The position numbers and the translations under genes are program-made. The notes beneath the pieces were generated by a model, which had not been told where the DNA came from, made no database searches, and saw nothing but the letters and a program-made list of their open reading frames with translations. A stretch of DNA of 64,000 nucleotides. Origin: Bursaphelenchus xylophilus (taxonomy: Eukaryota > Nematoda > Chromadorea > Rhabditida > Aphelenchoididae). The DNA is taken from positions 9,920,001 to 9,984,000 of the forward strand of contig CAJFCV020000004.1 of NCBI GenBank assembly GCA_904066235.2, written 5' to 3'. Position 1 is the first letter of the stretch; every line of letters begins with the position of its first letter. This document shows, one piece after another, positions 11,877 through 23,470 of the stretch.

Positions 11877-12336
11877 CAGGGAAGGACTCCAAGTTTGATG
11901 CTCGGATTTTGTTATAACTTGGCATAAATTTAGACCAATTTTTTGTAACAATGACATGTGAGACTGCTAGCTAGCTCTTTCTAGAAACGGCCGAGATTTC
12001 TAGATCGAAAATCTGGAAAAATTGACATCTTTCTGGCACGTTTTGCCATGAATAGTCCCACACAGATTTCTACTGTAGAGAGTAATGTTTCCACAAAAAA
12101 GAAATAATTTTTTCTATAGCAAAACGGGTAAAGATACGGCCAAAAAATAAAATTTTTTCTCTCTGAACACTCTCCGCCTTTCGAACACTCTCTCAGCCGC
12201 AATGATCGTTGAATATCTCAGCAGCGTCTGCAAAGCGCGAGCCAAAACTTTCAAGAATTAACATGCGGTCTATGCCTGACGTCTACGCAAAGTTTAAAAA
12301 AAACCTGAGCGTCACATTTCAATTACTCCCCTTGTA
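11877..12336. mobile_element. Family C element
   Basis: Diverged intergenic copy. The ends GGGAAGGACTCCAAGTTTGA and AATTACTCCCCTT are recognisable but mutated. Confidence 0.65.
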
Positions 12337-13082
12337 AAGTTTTTGTCTTTTGAAAGTTCCATGGCCATTAAAAATGACGTTATTCTTTAATACTCGTTGT
12401 AACTTTCAGTTGCGTATTTAAAAATCTAAATATACACATAGCAGAGATTATTGTTCGTCAAGTAACTTTTTGTTGAAATTACTCTGTGTAAAAGTGCATA
12501 TTCCGGACACAACCCATATTATAACGTGTGGGCTGCCACAAAAACCGAGGTTCCGGGTCGAAAACATACTTAAGTCGAAGGTCTTTGGAGGTTTTGTTAA
12601 GAGAATGTCGGAAAAATTGTTGTTTTCTTTGTGGAGGTGGGCAGGGGGATAGATATAAGACAGGGACGTGCGGGAAAAAAAAGTTCTGGAATTTTTTCTA
12701 CCACAGGTAAAAAACACTTTTTTTATCACCCCGCTCTCTTTTCTAGAGCTTTCAAAAATGTCACAAATTGTAAAACGAACATGTCCTTTTAGGGTTTATT
12801 ACACGTTTCTGAACGGAAGTGCGACTTCACAAAGTCTAACATGCCTTTCGACTCAATGTTTTTTGGCGCGCTTCCAGCCAATTCTTTGATACTTTTTTGT
12901 GTGTACTCAATTTTCACTGTTATCGTTGACAAGGCTAATAATGTTTAGAGGCTATCAAAAAGTGGTACAACCTGAAATCCCATATTGATACTTTTTTGCG
13001 TGTGCTCACGTTTTAGAAGTAAATATTTCTGCTTATTTTTGTTTTTATTGCCCTTTGAAAACATCAAAAATTTTCTTGTTTA

Positions 13083-13328
13083 CAGTGAGGGACGGGATCC
13101 AATGGCAAAAACGACTCATTTTGCATCCCGGAAGGGACCAAAATGTCTCCAAACCCTTCCCTTTTCTAAGCTAAAGAACCCCGATTTGAAGAGCCCGCCT
13201 TGAAGGAAAGGGCGCGCTTTTCAAAGCGGAGTTTTTTAGCTTAGAGAAGGGAAGGGTTTGGAGTCATTTTGGCCCCTTCCGGGATGCAAAAGGAGACGTT
13301 TTTTGCCATTGGATCAGGTCCCTCACTG
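13083..13328. mobile_element. Family A MITE, copy 2 (variant subtype)
   Basis: Intergenic, with TA on both flanks (13081-13082, 13329-13330). The subterminal sequence (CATCCCGGAAGGGACCAAAA) differs from most copies but matches the truncated copy at 41541, so the two define a subtype. Confidence 0.85.
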
Positions 13329-13618
13329 TATTTATCTTTTTGTCTGTGATATCGGGCATTTACTTACCATCGGTTTAATTTTACTTTATCCAAAAAATTT
13401 GGTCTCCAGGCCAAGTGATACAAACCGCGAATAAAAAATCCTTTAAAACACTAGTTTTTGATTCACCCACCCACACTCAATAGCTTCTATACACGCAAAT
13501 TGTGGGTGTTCATTTAGAACCCGCAAATTGGTCGCCTTTATCTTGAAAAAGATTCCTTATAGCGTCAAGAAAATGTGAAAAAATTGTGTAGACTTATTAG
13601 CATCTGAAGACTCTGTTA

Positions 13619-13831
13619 GGAGTTCGGTGACCGGAATAGGCTCTCCGCTATTGGTTTTTTACACTTCGTCTTGATTTCACAGAGAAGTCAGAGAAAAGAC
13701 GCGCAAAAACGCACTCTCTCGCCCCAAAAATTCCCCATTTCTTTCGCGACGAAAAGTTTTTTGCCTCTTTTTTTGGCAAAGTGTCAATCCATTCAGCGGA
13801 ACCTTTTAGCTTATCTCAGTTTGACGTGCAT
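13619..13831. mobile_element. Family D repeat
   Basis: About 210 bp. Contains GATTTCACAGAGAAG, an ACTCTCTCGCCC segment and TTCCCCATTTCTTT, and ends in TCAGTTTGACGTG. Relatives are at 18680-18870, 32510-32640 and 46355-46563. No coding capacity. Confidence 0.65.
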
Positions 13832-14737
13832 CGTGTTTCTGAACATTTCTTCCTGTCAATTTATATTTGATGCTATTATTTTGGTGCAGCGCACGTTGTG
13901 CTCTCTAATTTTCTTGACTCTGGCTTCTAATTTCTCAACAATGCCATATATGTATATGTAGATATAGATATTTGAGAAATCAAGAGTTCAGGTCGGCAGT
14001 CTGCTAGATTCTCGGGGGATTTTTTTGAAATATTACAATTATTTTTCATTCATCTAGTTACGACAGGTTTATCTTTGATCAACTTTAATTCCGTTCAACT
14101 GGGAACTTGATAATATGTAATAACATGCCTGCCCACACTTGCTAATGTCGTCATGTAGACATTAAAAAGGAGAGCTGCTTTTTATGGAATGTCTGGAACG
14201 TTGTGTACAGCTCCAGTGCATGTATTATATTTCTTTTCTCCTTTTGATAATTGGTGATTTTATAGTACATAAAACACTAATTAAGCACATCCTTGTTGAA
14301 ATTTTCTTCCAGGGATGTTCATCACACCTCAATGGCAGGAAGAGCGGGTTTTCGCTTCCCCGAAAGTGCATGCTAGGATCTCAGACAGCAGTTCAATTAA
14401 TTTCACGGCATTTCTGCTTCATTCTAATGTCCGTTTTCTTAGCTACTAATTAGGCCCACATTTTTGGCCGGTTATTAAACGTTCCTTCTTTTGGGAGGCG
14501 TAATTTGAAACCCTCCAAAGATTGGGTTGTGTCTAATCCGGCATACAGAATTAGCGCCTGTACGATAATTAATAAGTGAAGCCAGAGGTGTTAAGGTTGT
14601 TGAAACACAGGATTATGTAATTTCAATGAAATTGGATTGCGGGTTACGTTTTTTGGGGGAAAACGTGTCCGTTGCGGGATGATCCTGTAAAGTTATTGGG
14701 GAGATTGCAATTTCTTAGCCGGTGTAGGCACCTATCA

Positions 14738-14868
14738 ATGTCGCTGCGCCGATCGCGTCGCTAAAGTGAAAAGCAATTTGATTTTACCGTAACACAATTC
14801 ATTTTCTCGGCGACAATGCAATTTTCGACGCGACAGAATGGAGATTATTTTCCGACAGACTAATATTT
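14738..14868. mobile_element. Family B MITE, left end eroded
   Basis: The interior (GTCGCTGCGCCGATCGCGTC) and right end (ATTATTTTCCGACAGACTAA) are present; the left TIR is lost. Confidence 0.7.
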
Positions 14869-15476
14869 TGGTCATTACGACGCTTTGCTTTTCTTTTGAC
14901 TTATTTTTTTCATGTTTTTCTGTTCTGCTTTCGTTTTTATGTCATACAAAAGGCGCATTTCGAAAGTAGACTTGCGTATAATACATATGTAGTATATGTT
15001 CTTCTTTGCAAGCATATGGTGCTTCATAGAAGCCATTCGATATTCGTATTCGCTAATTACTGTATCTGGCTTCTCGAACCTCATGTTTCACAAGAATGGA
15101 CACCTTGAAAATTGTTATATGTAAAACACTAATGTTTGTCTTTCTCATAGATAAGACTAATCGTACAAAAGTTACTTTCAAAGAAGAGTACAGCTTCTTT
15201 TGAATCACGCTTTTTACGGCTTGTGGAACGAAATGTCCAGAAAATATCTTTGTCCACTCTTTCAATAGCGACTGTGAAAATATAGCGGTATTCTACATGC
15301 TTACTGGTAATTATAAAATTTTACAATTTTGAACTTTTATGTAGTTTTACAATTTTGAACTCTGTTTCTTTTTAGAACATAAAAAAACTTTTTTGACATT
15401 CCGTTTCGCACGGCGTACAAAGCACGATCCAAGAGCTGTAGCTGTAAGACCCTTTCAGAACACTTTTTTGGTCTTG

Positions 15477-15605
15477 CCTGTCGGGAAAATAATGAGTGCA
15501 ATGCCACTGCGCCGAAGGGAGCAGCAATTTGTTTTTGTCACTTCCTCGGCGGCGGTGCGATTTTTGATGCGACAGAGTGCTCATTATTTTTCCGACAGAC
15601 TGATA
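15477..15605. mobile_element. Family B MITE
   Basis: Complete, with left end CTGTCGGGAAAATAATGAGT and right end CCGACAGACTGATA. Confidence 0.82.
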
Positions 15606-15737
15606 AAACATCTTATTGGTTTCTACATTTTATCCGCTTGTTTTTACAACTCCTGCGCTTCAATCGACTTTGTTCTAGTGATATCTTTATGCCGTTTATT
15701 TATTGGTCCAAAATCCTTAACTGAGTTACCGCCGCTG

Positions 15738-15829
15738 AATTAAAAAGCAATTTGATTTTGCCACGACACAATTCATTTGCGATTTTCGATGCGACAGAGT
15801 GCTCATTATTTTCCCGACAGACTGATACG
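15738..15829. mobile_element. Family B MITE, right half only
   Basis: Begins within the GCAATTTGATTTTGCCACGA interior and runs to CCCGACAGACTGATA. It lies 130 bp from the previous copy. Confidence 0.75.
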
Positions 15830-16112
15830 ACTATTTTTGAAATAAAAATTTTTGGCAGAGATTCGACCTTTATGGTCCAGAATGACTCCCTTCTTCTGCA
15901 AAATTCGGTCCAATAGGCCTTCCGGAGCCTGAACGCTACAATTACTCCGAAACGAAAGTTTATTACTGGTTGCTAAAACATGCAGAGGGGTCTAACATTT
16001 TTACTTCGTTTTTCTTTTCACTTTTTTTTGATTAATAGTCGTTTAATTTTTTTAAATTTTATATAAAAAATTAAGAAATTATCTCGTTTCAGCAGCTTTC
16101 AAGCCTCCCAAC

Positions 16113-19100
16113 ATGCACTTAAACATCTGCCTTTCAACCTTATTCTTTGTCCTTCTGCAATACCTCAGTGAATCATCGCACATGCATCGACAGCACGTGA
16201 ATACAACTCGGGACGTTAATACAACAGGTAAGAGTTAATGGGAAATCGTTGTGGTCAAGTCCTATTTTGATGGCGATATCGGAGTTGAAGTAGATCCCAA
16301 GTAAATATAAACCAAGAACAAGGTTTGATAACGTTTTCCGATAGGCGGTTTTCTTCCTTTTTGTGGAAGAAATTTTAACTCTACAGTGAGGGACCTGATC
16401 CAGTGGCAAAACACATGTCATTTTGCGTCCGGGAAGTATCAAAAATGTGGCAAAATGCCTCCCTCTTTAAGTGAAAAAATCCGTTTTGAAGGGTACCTCA
16501 AAAAAACAGATTTTTCCCATAAAAAGAGCGGGCGCGCTTTCGAAATAGGAGTTTTTTCACTTGGAGATTGAAGCATTTTGCCACATTTTTAATGCTTCCC
16601 GGATGCCAAATGATCCGTAAATGGCACGTTTTTTACCACTGGATCGGGCCCGTCACTGTACGATAGAAAGCGGTCAGAAACTTTCCAGAATTTGCTAACC
16701 CACAAGCTTTGCTTAACAATGCCGCATCCAAAAAACATACCTCTATTAAAAAGCTCACATCGATCTTTTAGAATGTGCTTCAAGACGTTTGCTGGGCTCG
16801 TTATTTGAATCATACGACAAAAGAATTCGACCGTATGCCGATCGCCGGGTTGCCGTTAGAGTCCACATGACCATCGTACTTGGAATTTTAATCGAAATGG
16901 TACGAAAACCAAACCCTTCATAAATCCAGTGAAATTTTTAGAGAGAAAACGAACAAGTAGCGGCGTATGTGATTTCACATATTCAAGTAAGTGGCGGCGT
17001 CATGTCAACTATTACGTTGGTGTTTTAGAGATGGCACGATCCGAAACTCGCATGGAATCCGTCGGAATACAACGGGACGAAAGAGCTGATTATCCCACAA
17101 TCCATGGTGTGGCTGCCGAAAATGTTCGTATATAACAGGTAAATGGTTCAAAAATACCCTGCTGTAGGATGTCAGTTTTGCACAGAAGCAAAATACAAAT
17201 GGGAAAATTGAAAATTTCCGTACTAGGCGTGCCAAAAAGTCTGGATATGTCTCTACAGCACACTTATGCTGACAAGGGAAGTACCCCAAGTGCGACATTC
17301 AGATTTTCTCTAAATTTTGCACACATGTCGGTCATGAACTAAGTATCAATTCCTGAAAGTTTTAGCTTGCGCTTTGCAAGCACCACCGATATATTGAATA
17401 TTGATTTTTTGTGGAAACATTACTCTCTATGGTATAAATAGGCACGAAAATTTTCGTGCCGAAATTCGGCAAAAAGTGTCAAATCTTCGCAAACTTTCGA
17501 TCTAAAAATCTCGGTTGTTTCTAAAAAGCGCAAGCTATAATTCTCGCATATATAATATTTTAGAAACAATTATTCTAAATTTGTGCCAAGTTTCATCAAA
17601 ATATGAGCGCCGCACTTGGGGTACTTCCCCTGTGAGCGATTGAAACTGCGGTTTTCTGACGTTTCTTCCGCGTCAGGATTTTTTTTTTTGGCACACCTAG
17701 AACTTACGCAAAATTTAGGTAAAGTTTAAACATCCAAATCCCAAAAATTCCCTTGTAAATTCTTTCAACACAACTTCAAGATATTTGACTCTTGTCGCAT
17801 AAAAAAGATCTCGTTTAGTATGGACACTAAGGACATGCTCACCGACGACAAGTATGATGTCCGAGTCCAAGCGGATGGAAGAGTCAAAATCAATATTCCT
17901 CAATATGTCACCTGCATTTGCCGCTTATATATTGAACAGTTTCCATTTGACACTCAATATTGCGCCGTTGCATTGGCATCACCGCTGCTGACGACCGCGG
18001 AAATGGACGTGTTTTCTCATCCGCCGCCAAAGGACTCGTATTTCTCTGTAAGCTTTTTAATATGTGATTCTTACACTGGATTGCCTTTACAAAGATGGTA
18101 ATGCAATTTGCGATACGATTTTAATTTTTAGGGCAATGCGGAATGGCATTTGACAAACGTCTCAGTTCGGCACATGAGCTTCCTAGAAGAAGGAGAATAC
18201 CGCGCCGAGGTAAGTGTTTCGTCCGGTGAAAGATGTCTTCATATTGAAATTTCAGGTCCACTACATCTTTCAGCTTCGTCGCCGCCCCGTCTTCTACATC
18301 ACTGTCATTGTAGTCCCGATTTTTCTCATATCAGCGTTGAGTATTTTGGGAATTTTTACCCCAAGTGTCGATAATGGACCTAGAAATGAGAAGGTATGAT
18401 GGTTGGATACAAATACAGTGCCGGACCTGATCCAGTGGCAAAAAACGTATCATTTTGCATCCGGGAAGTATCAAAAATGTAGCAAAATACCTCCCTGTTC
18501 AAGTGAAAAAATCAGATTTCAAAAGCCCGTGCGTTGTTTTTGTGAGAGGAATGGCGCGCCCTACGAAACGGTGTTTTTTGTTAGTTGGAGAGGAGGCATT
18601 TTGCTACATTTTTTCATACTTCCGGGATGCAAAATGATACGTTTTTTGCCACCGGATCAGGCCCCCTACTGAAGAGAATATGGCACGTCAAACTGAGAAG
18701 TCTGGTGATCGGAAGAGACTCCGCTACCACATTTTGTCTTGATTTCACAGAGAAGACAGAGAAAAGAAGCGCTAAACGTAGTCTCTCGTGCAAAAAATTC
18801 CCCATTTATTCCCTGAAAAAAGATTTTTCACGCCTTTTTTTGGCAAATCCATTCATCGGACCATCTCAGCTTGTAGTGGGGGACCTGATCAACTGGCAAA
18901 AAACGTACTATTCTGCATTCGGGAAGCATCAAAAATGTGACAAAATTCTTCCTCTCCAAGAGAAAAAACTTCGTTTTGAAGGGCGCGCCCTTTCCCTCAC
19001 GAAAAGAGCGGGCGCGCGTTTGAAATCGGAGTTTTTTCACTTGGAGAAGGAGGTATTTTGCGACATTTTTGATACTTCCCGGATGCAAAATGGTACGTTT

Positions 19101-20351
19101 TTTGCCACCGGGTCAGGCCACTTACTGTAGAGCAAATGGCCATTTGCATCATTGCCCAGGTTCCCATCTTAACCGATCTTTCTTGGCAAAGCATGAAAGA
19201 AACGATTTCCAGACCCGCTCCCTAATCTTCCCTCTGATTTCAGGTCTCCCTTGGCCTGGGCTCCCTCCTTTCGATGACCGTCATCCTCGGGATCCTGGCC
19301 AGCGCGATGCCGAAGAGCAACTCGATCCCCCTCCTTGGCTACTACATCCTGGTCGTCATCATCCTGTGCGCGTTGGCCGTGGGCCTCTCAATGTGCCTTC
19401 TGACAATGAGCCGAAAACTGGTGGAGCGCTCTCGAGTACCCTCACAATTTACATATCGCATAATGTTTCTGCTCCCCAAAAACTTTACGGTCAAAAGTGT
19501 GCCACGGCATTCGATTTTCCGGCCCTCCTTTTCGCTGCATGTGAATAATACGAGCAGCGTGACGATGGCGAACGGAAGCCTAAAGAATGTTGAAGTGAAT
19601 TCGCTGAAGAAGGAGCGGATCAGAGACCCGTTGATGAGACAGGCGAACAGTGTGGACAGCCCGTCGGAGAGTGGGTAAGCAAGATTTCGGCCAAATTTTG
19701 AAGGCGATTTGAGTTGAAATTTTCGATTCTTCACAAATAACATGAATAGTAAAATGGGGGACCTGGTCCAGTGGCAAAAAACGTACCATTGTGCATCCAG
19801 GAAGCATCAAAAAATGTGATAAAATACCTCCTTCTACAGGTGAAAGAACACAGATTTCAAAAGCCCACCCGCTCTTTTTGAGAGGAAAAAGGGCGCCCCT
19901 TCAAAACGAAGGTCTTTCACTTGAAGAGGGAAGCATTTTGCGACATTTTTGATACTTCCCGTATGCAACATGGCACGTTTTTTTGCCACTGGATCAGGTC
20001 CCCCACTGTACGTATAAGCCGGTAAATTTACATTTCAGATTTCAATTTGACGATCTCAACAAAATCTACCGGCTAGTTCGGTATTTGGCGGAAGAGAACC
20101 GATCGTTAAAGCGGAAGAATGAGCGGAAAAAAATGCGAGAAGCGGTAGGAATAACTTTTGCATAAAGCATGAATGTCCCCTACTCTGACGATTCTAAAAA
20201 ATTTCAGATTGAAAAAGAATGGAGTCGGGTGTTCAGCCGGCTGGATTACATGTTGCTTATCGTTTTCCAAGCTCTGAACGGGATGGCGCTTTTGTTTTTC
20301 CTTCAGTTTGCGTGGGCCCCGCCTCCGCCAATCCGAGAGCCGTTGGTGTGA
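16113..20351 (+). CDS. Cys-loop ligand-gated ion channel subunit, nAChR-like LGC type
   Basis: Pentameric plasma-membrane channel subunit, 507 aa, 10 exons: 16113-16227, 16772-16899, 16942-16986, 17029-17138, 17819-18047, 18132-18209, 18256-18393, 19244-19674, 20039-20144, 20208-20351. Signal peptide at 1-22. The ligand-binding domain has WNPSEYNG and a Cys loop from C167 to C181 with 13 residues between, including FPFDTQY. M1 is at about 246-269 and M2 starts after NEK at 281. M3 follows, then a long cytoplasmic loop to about 470 and M4 at about 474-496. The EK before M2, without the PAR-type motif of anion channels, suggests cation selectivity; this is inference. There are no vicinal cysteines in loop C, so it is a non-alpha subunit. 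TTTCAG at 16086-16091, just upstream, could be a trans-splice acceptor. Introns 1, 7 and 8 carry four family A elements. Confidence 0.92.
16384..16658. mobile_element. Family A MITE, copy 3
   Basis: Channel intron 1, with TA flanks at 16382-16383 and 16659-16660. Slightly longer than the others because of an insertion near the right end that duplicates part of the TGATCCG/TGGCACG segment. Confidence 0.82.
17223..17700. mobile_element. TIR element (CTAGGYGTGCCAAAAA) disrupted by family C
   Basis: Inverted ends CTAGGCGTGCCAAAAAG (17223-17240) and TTTTTGGCACACCTAG (17685-17700) in channel intron 4. The central part is a family C insertion, so the original element was only about 120 bp. Confidence 0.5.
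17274..17632. mobile_element. Family C element, inverted, internally deleted
   Basis: Channel intron 4. Ends GGGAAGTACCCCAAGTGCGA and TTGGGGTACTTCCCC are almost intact. It is about 100 bp shorter than full copies and lies in the reverse orientation. Confidence 0.78.
18416..18671. mobile_element. Family A MITE, copy 4
   Basis: Channel intron 7. The right end is mutated (CCCCTACTG); the left begins CAGTGCCGGACCTGATCCAG. Confidence 0.82.
18680..18870. mobile_element. Family D repeat
   Basis: Between two family A copies in channel intron 7. Starts with CACGTCAAACTGAGA, contains TGATTTCACAGAGAAGACAG, and ends near TCCATTCATCGGACC. Confidence 0.6.
18874..19127. mobile_element. Family A MITE, copy 5
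   Basis: Channel intron 7, only about 200 bp after copy 4. The centre carries two GGCGCGC motifs. Confidence 0.83.
19752..20008. mobile_element. Family A MITE, copy 6
   Basis: Channel intron 8; its right TA (20009-20010) is about 30 bp from the acceptor of exon 9. The left end is diverged (AAAATGGGGGACCTGGTCC). Confidence 0.82.
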
Positions 20352-20547
20352 GAGGACCGTTGAGATACTTGTTAATTAGTCGAGTTTCCACTTAGACTTG
20401 TAATTTATTATTTTTTTGTAATTAAACCCGGTGAAATCAAGTGGGTATCAGAAAGAAAACGCTGTTGTTTCTTTGTTTTATAATTATAGTTATAAATACC
20501 AAATGATTTACGTATTGCTTTGAGCATGTTTCAAAAAATACTACATA

Positions 20548-20799
20548 CAATGGCGGACCTGATCCATTGGCAAAAAACGTATCATTTTGCATCCCTGAAG
20601 TATCAAAAATGTGGCAAAATTCTTCCATTTCCAAGTGAAAGACTCCGACTTTAAAAGCCTGCTCTTTTTGTGAGGGAAATGGCGCGCTCTTCAAAACGGA
20701 GTTTTTTTTCACTTGGAGAGGGAGCTATTTTCCTTCATTTTCGATACTTCCCGGATGCGAAATGGTACGTTTTTTGTCACTGGATCCGGTCCACTACTG
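20548..20799. mobile_element. Family A MITE, copy 7
   Basis: Sits between the channel gene and chemoreceptor 1. Its right TA (20800-20801) is 1 bp from the receptor stop codon at 20803-20805, so the receptor 3' UTR is probably MITE sequence. Confidence 0.85.
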
Positions 20800-20802
20800 T
20801 AT

Positions 20803-23035
20803 TTATTTTTTACTCGGCCGCACTCTCCATTGCTCCTCGTACTGTTTGAAGTAGCTTTTGTCAGCTTCGGTGGCTTCCACCGCCGTCAATGACAGCATCT
20901 TCGCGGTTCTGCCGGTGGGCGCGGAATTTAGGATTTTGATTGTGCAGACCGAGGAGATCACACTGTAGATTCCAACAACCGTGTAGATGTACTAAAAATT
21001 AAAGTTTTACTAGATCTTTGCATAATACCATTCTGTCGGGAAAATTATGAGGTATGTCAAATCTACATAAAAATCGGAACAACGCCGAGAAAATGAATTT
21101 TTTCGTGGCAGAATCAAATTTTTTCACTTCAGCGACGTGCTCATTATTTTTCCGACAAGCTGACAAATAGGCTACTAAAAGTTTACCTGAACCGAAAAAT
21201 CGTAACAGTCCCTCCAGAAGCCGTCCATCCCCAACAACACACATCTCCAAGTCACCGCGTACGGCGGGACAATAAAGACCAACCCGATTGCATACCCTTT
21301 GTTGATGAAGACCATGAGATCAGCGATGACTTCGGTTTGGCGAAGCTCAAATCTTTCGCTTAATGAAGTGCAGTTATGTCGCTCACGACGAGCGAAACGG
21401 CGGAGTGTGTAGAATGGCTGAAGGATAAGAACTTATTGAAAAATAGATTTTTTGTCATCCTCTGCGGTTGAAATATTTAGCTATGAAACTTACAAGGGAA
21501 GTACCCCAAGTGCGACGCTCAGATTTTGACAAAACTTGGCACAAATTTAGAATAATTTTTTCTAAGATATATGCGAGAATCCTAGCTTGCGCTTTGCAGA
21601 AGCAACCGAGATTTTCAGGTCGAAATTTGGCGAAAAGTTGACATATTTTTGCCGAACTTTGGCACGAAAAGTTTCATGCCTATTTCTACCATAGAGAGTA
21701 ATGTTTCCGCAAAAAAAGCAAATTTTTCCGTACGAAACTAGTAAAGCTATGGCTAAAAAACGTTTTTCTCTCTGACCGCTCTCCGCGTCCAGCGTACTCT
21801 CTCGGCGGCAAAGACCGTTCAATATCTCGGCGCCGCTTGCAAAGCGCGAGCTAAAACTTTCAGGAATTGATACTTAGTTAATGTCCGACATGTGTGCAAA
21901 ATTTAAAGAAAATCTGAGCGTTGCACTTGGAATACTTCTCTTTTTAGTAGCCAAAATTGGCAAAAAATGTCATTTCTTCCAAACCAAAGCACTTTCTCAT
22001 GTTATAACATTTACCAAAAATTTTGGAGGCATATGAAAAAACTTACAATGCATCCAAACATGCACATTGCATAGCAGCATGAAAGTACCAGCATTAATAC
22101 CAGCGGGTCTTTGCAGTGAGTCAGACTCAGCTGCAGTTTCTTATCGATGGAGGTGGATTCGTAAAAGGCCAGGTAACCACAAGTCTTCAGCACCGTCTCC
22201 AGCACCATTAACGAGAACTGAAATGTTGAAATTCGAAATTGTTGATGATATTTGTCTCTCAGAAGACGCAAAACACTTACAGCAACGGCAAACAAAATGC
22301 TAACAAAGTTGTTTTTCGTATTCTCATAGGTTCTTCGGTTTTTGTACGCCACCATCCTCTCAATAACCAAAATTAAAAATTTCGTATGCAAAAACACCTG
22401 ACAAAGGTAGAGGATGAGGTCGAAAAAGTACATCAAAACGGCGTAGATGTAGCGTTCATTTTGAAGTGGATACTCGTCCGTAAACGTGTAGATTACAAGG
22501 GGTCGCAACATGGGTGTAACACTGATGATTAGGTTGAGGTATAACTGAAAAGATGGGGATTTTTGATTTACCGTAACAGATGAAATGTCAAGTCTGTCGG
22601 GAAAATAATGAGCAGCCGCAACGCCGATTGCATCGCTCAAGTGAAAAGTAACTTAATTTTGTCCACACAATTTATTTTTCGGAGACGATGCGTTTTTCAA
22701 CGCGACAGATTGCTCATTATTTTCCCGACAGCCTGATATGAGGAATATCCAAGACTCTTCGCTTGCGCTTTGCAGAAAAACCGGGGGTTTTAGGCCGGAT
22801 TATGGCAAAAAAAATATTTCTTGTAAGCGTTTGCTAAGACCTACAATTACCGCCGGAAATAAAGTGACATTCAAAGCATTTCGTAACGTACCACGATTTT
22901 CTTCACATTTGCATGGAAATGCTGGCTCTTCCAAAACCTCGGGCCGTAATGAAAGTTGTAGACGAAGGCGACCACGCCACAAACAAATTCAACCGCAGCC
23001 AGGACGAACATAACATGGCTGAGCCAAATGTCCAT
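20803..23035 (-). CDS. 7TM chemoreceptor 1, Sra/Sre superfamily-like
   Basis: Predicted sensory-neuron GPCR; ligand unknown. Five phase-0 exons: 23035-22892, 22544-22281, 22217-22047, 21417-21187, 20991-20803; 332 aa. TM1 is in exon 1, TM2-3 in exon 2 ending with IERMVAYKNRRTYENTKN (the ER...YE element of this superfamily), TM4-5 in exon 3. Exon 4 carries the cytoplasmic SLSERFELRQTE motif before TM6, and exon 5 holds TM7 plus a charged tail. It is the most diverged member of the cluster: it has TEVIADLM in place of the usual VTNIMLPL, and MDIWLSHVMF at the start. The AATAAA at 20806-20801 overlaps the stop codon. Introns 1 and 4 hold family B elements and intron 3 a family C element. Confidence 0.85.
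21033..21163. mobile_element. Family B MITE
   Basis: Fills most of the 195-bp intron 4 of chemoreceptor 1. Ends CTGTCGGGAAAATTATGAGG and TTTTTCCGACAAGCTGA. Confidence 0.78.
21493..21943. mobile_element. Family C element, well preserved
   Basis: Intron 3 of chemoreceptor 1. Close to full length, with GGGAAGTACCCCAAGTGCGA at the left end; a good copy for building a consensus. Confidence 0.8.
22591..22737. mobile_element. Family B MITE
   Basis: Intron 1 of chemoreceptor 1. Both ends intact (GTCTGTCGGGAAAATAATGA and TTTTCCCGACAGCCTGATA). Confidence 0.82.
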
Positions 23036-23315
23036 CGTAGGGGATCAACATTAATTTTTAGCTCAAAATTCGACTTCCCATTTGTAACGGCTGAAAAATT
23101 GGGTAAATATTTTAATTGTCATGCAATTTCCGTGACAAGAATAGGGTCATAACGGCATGGGTGCAAGGTATATAGGAACAAAACAAATGAGAGCAAGAGT
23201 TTAACAAATTTGTAGCAATATAGTAGCGGGTAGTGAACATATATACATGCCAAGAGGAAGTAAAAAAAGAACAAGTCAACAACCTGCAAATTTTAAAAGG
23301 CAGTGTGACATTACA

Positions 23316-23469
23316 GCGTTCGTAAAGTCGCTGGTGTAATTCCTGCATTTAGCACTGTGCTGAAGAAGTCATAGTGAGAACAGCCCAAAAGCCTATTGCA
23401 CAGTGCAAAGTATGCATTTGTTTTCGCACAGTTCATATCGCAAAAATCACTCCAGCGACTTTGCCAACG
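23316..23469. mobile_element. Short TIR element (GTCGCTGG ends)
   Basis: About 150 bp. The left end CGTTCGTAAAGTCGCTGGTG is complementary to the right end ACTCCAGCGACTTTGCCAACG. A lone end of the same type occurs at 26566-26597. Confidence 0.6.
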
Positions 23470-23470
23470 A

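Larger units (their letters stand above)
9001..16112. other. 7.1-kb gene-poor, repeat-rich spacer
   Basis: No protein gene recognised between the divergent forkhead and channel genes. It holds five family B copies, single family A, C and D elements, and a 400-bp foldback at 11.1 kb. The longest open frame (10548-11102, minus strand, 184 codons) resembles nothing I know and has no obvious coding periodicity. Stretches 12339-13082 and 13832-14737 contain nothing I can name. Confidence 0.6.

Noticed and set aside
16869..16940. Channel exon 2 reading on without an intron
   Set aside because: The frame reaches TAA soon after 16899, whereas joining at GTACGAAA...TTTTTAG restores the family sequence (IEM-RENEQ).
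20031..20100. Separate gene starting with the coiled-coil-like DDLNKIYRLVRYLAEENR
   Set aside because: It joins in phase to channel exons 8 and 10 and forms the end of the M3-M4 loop.
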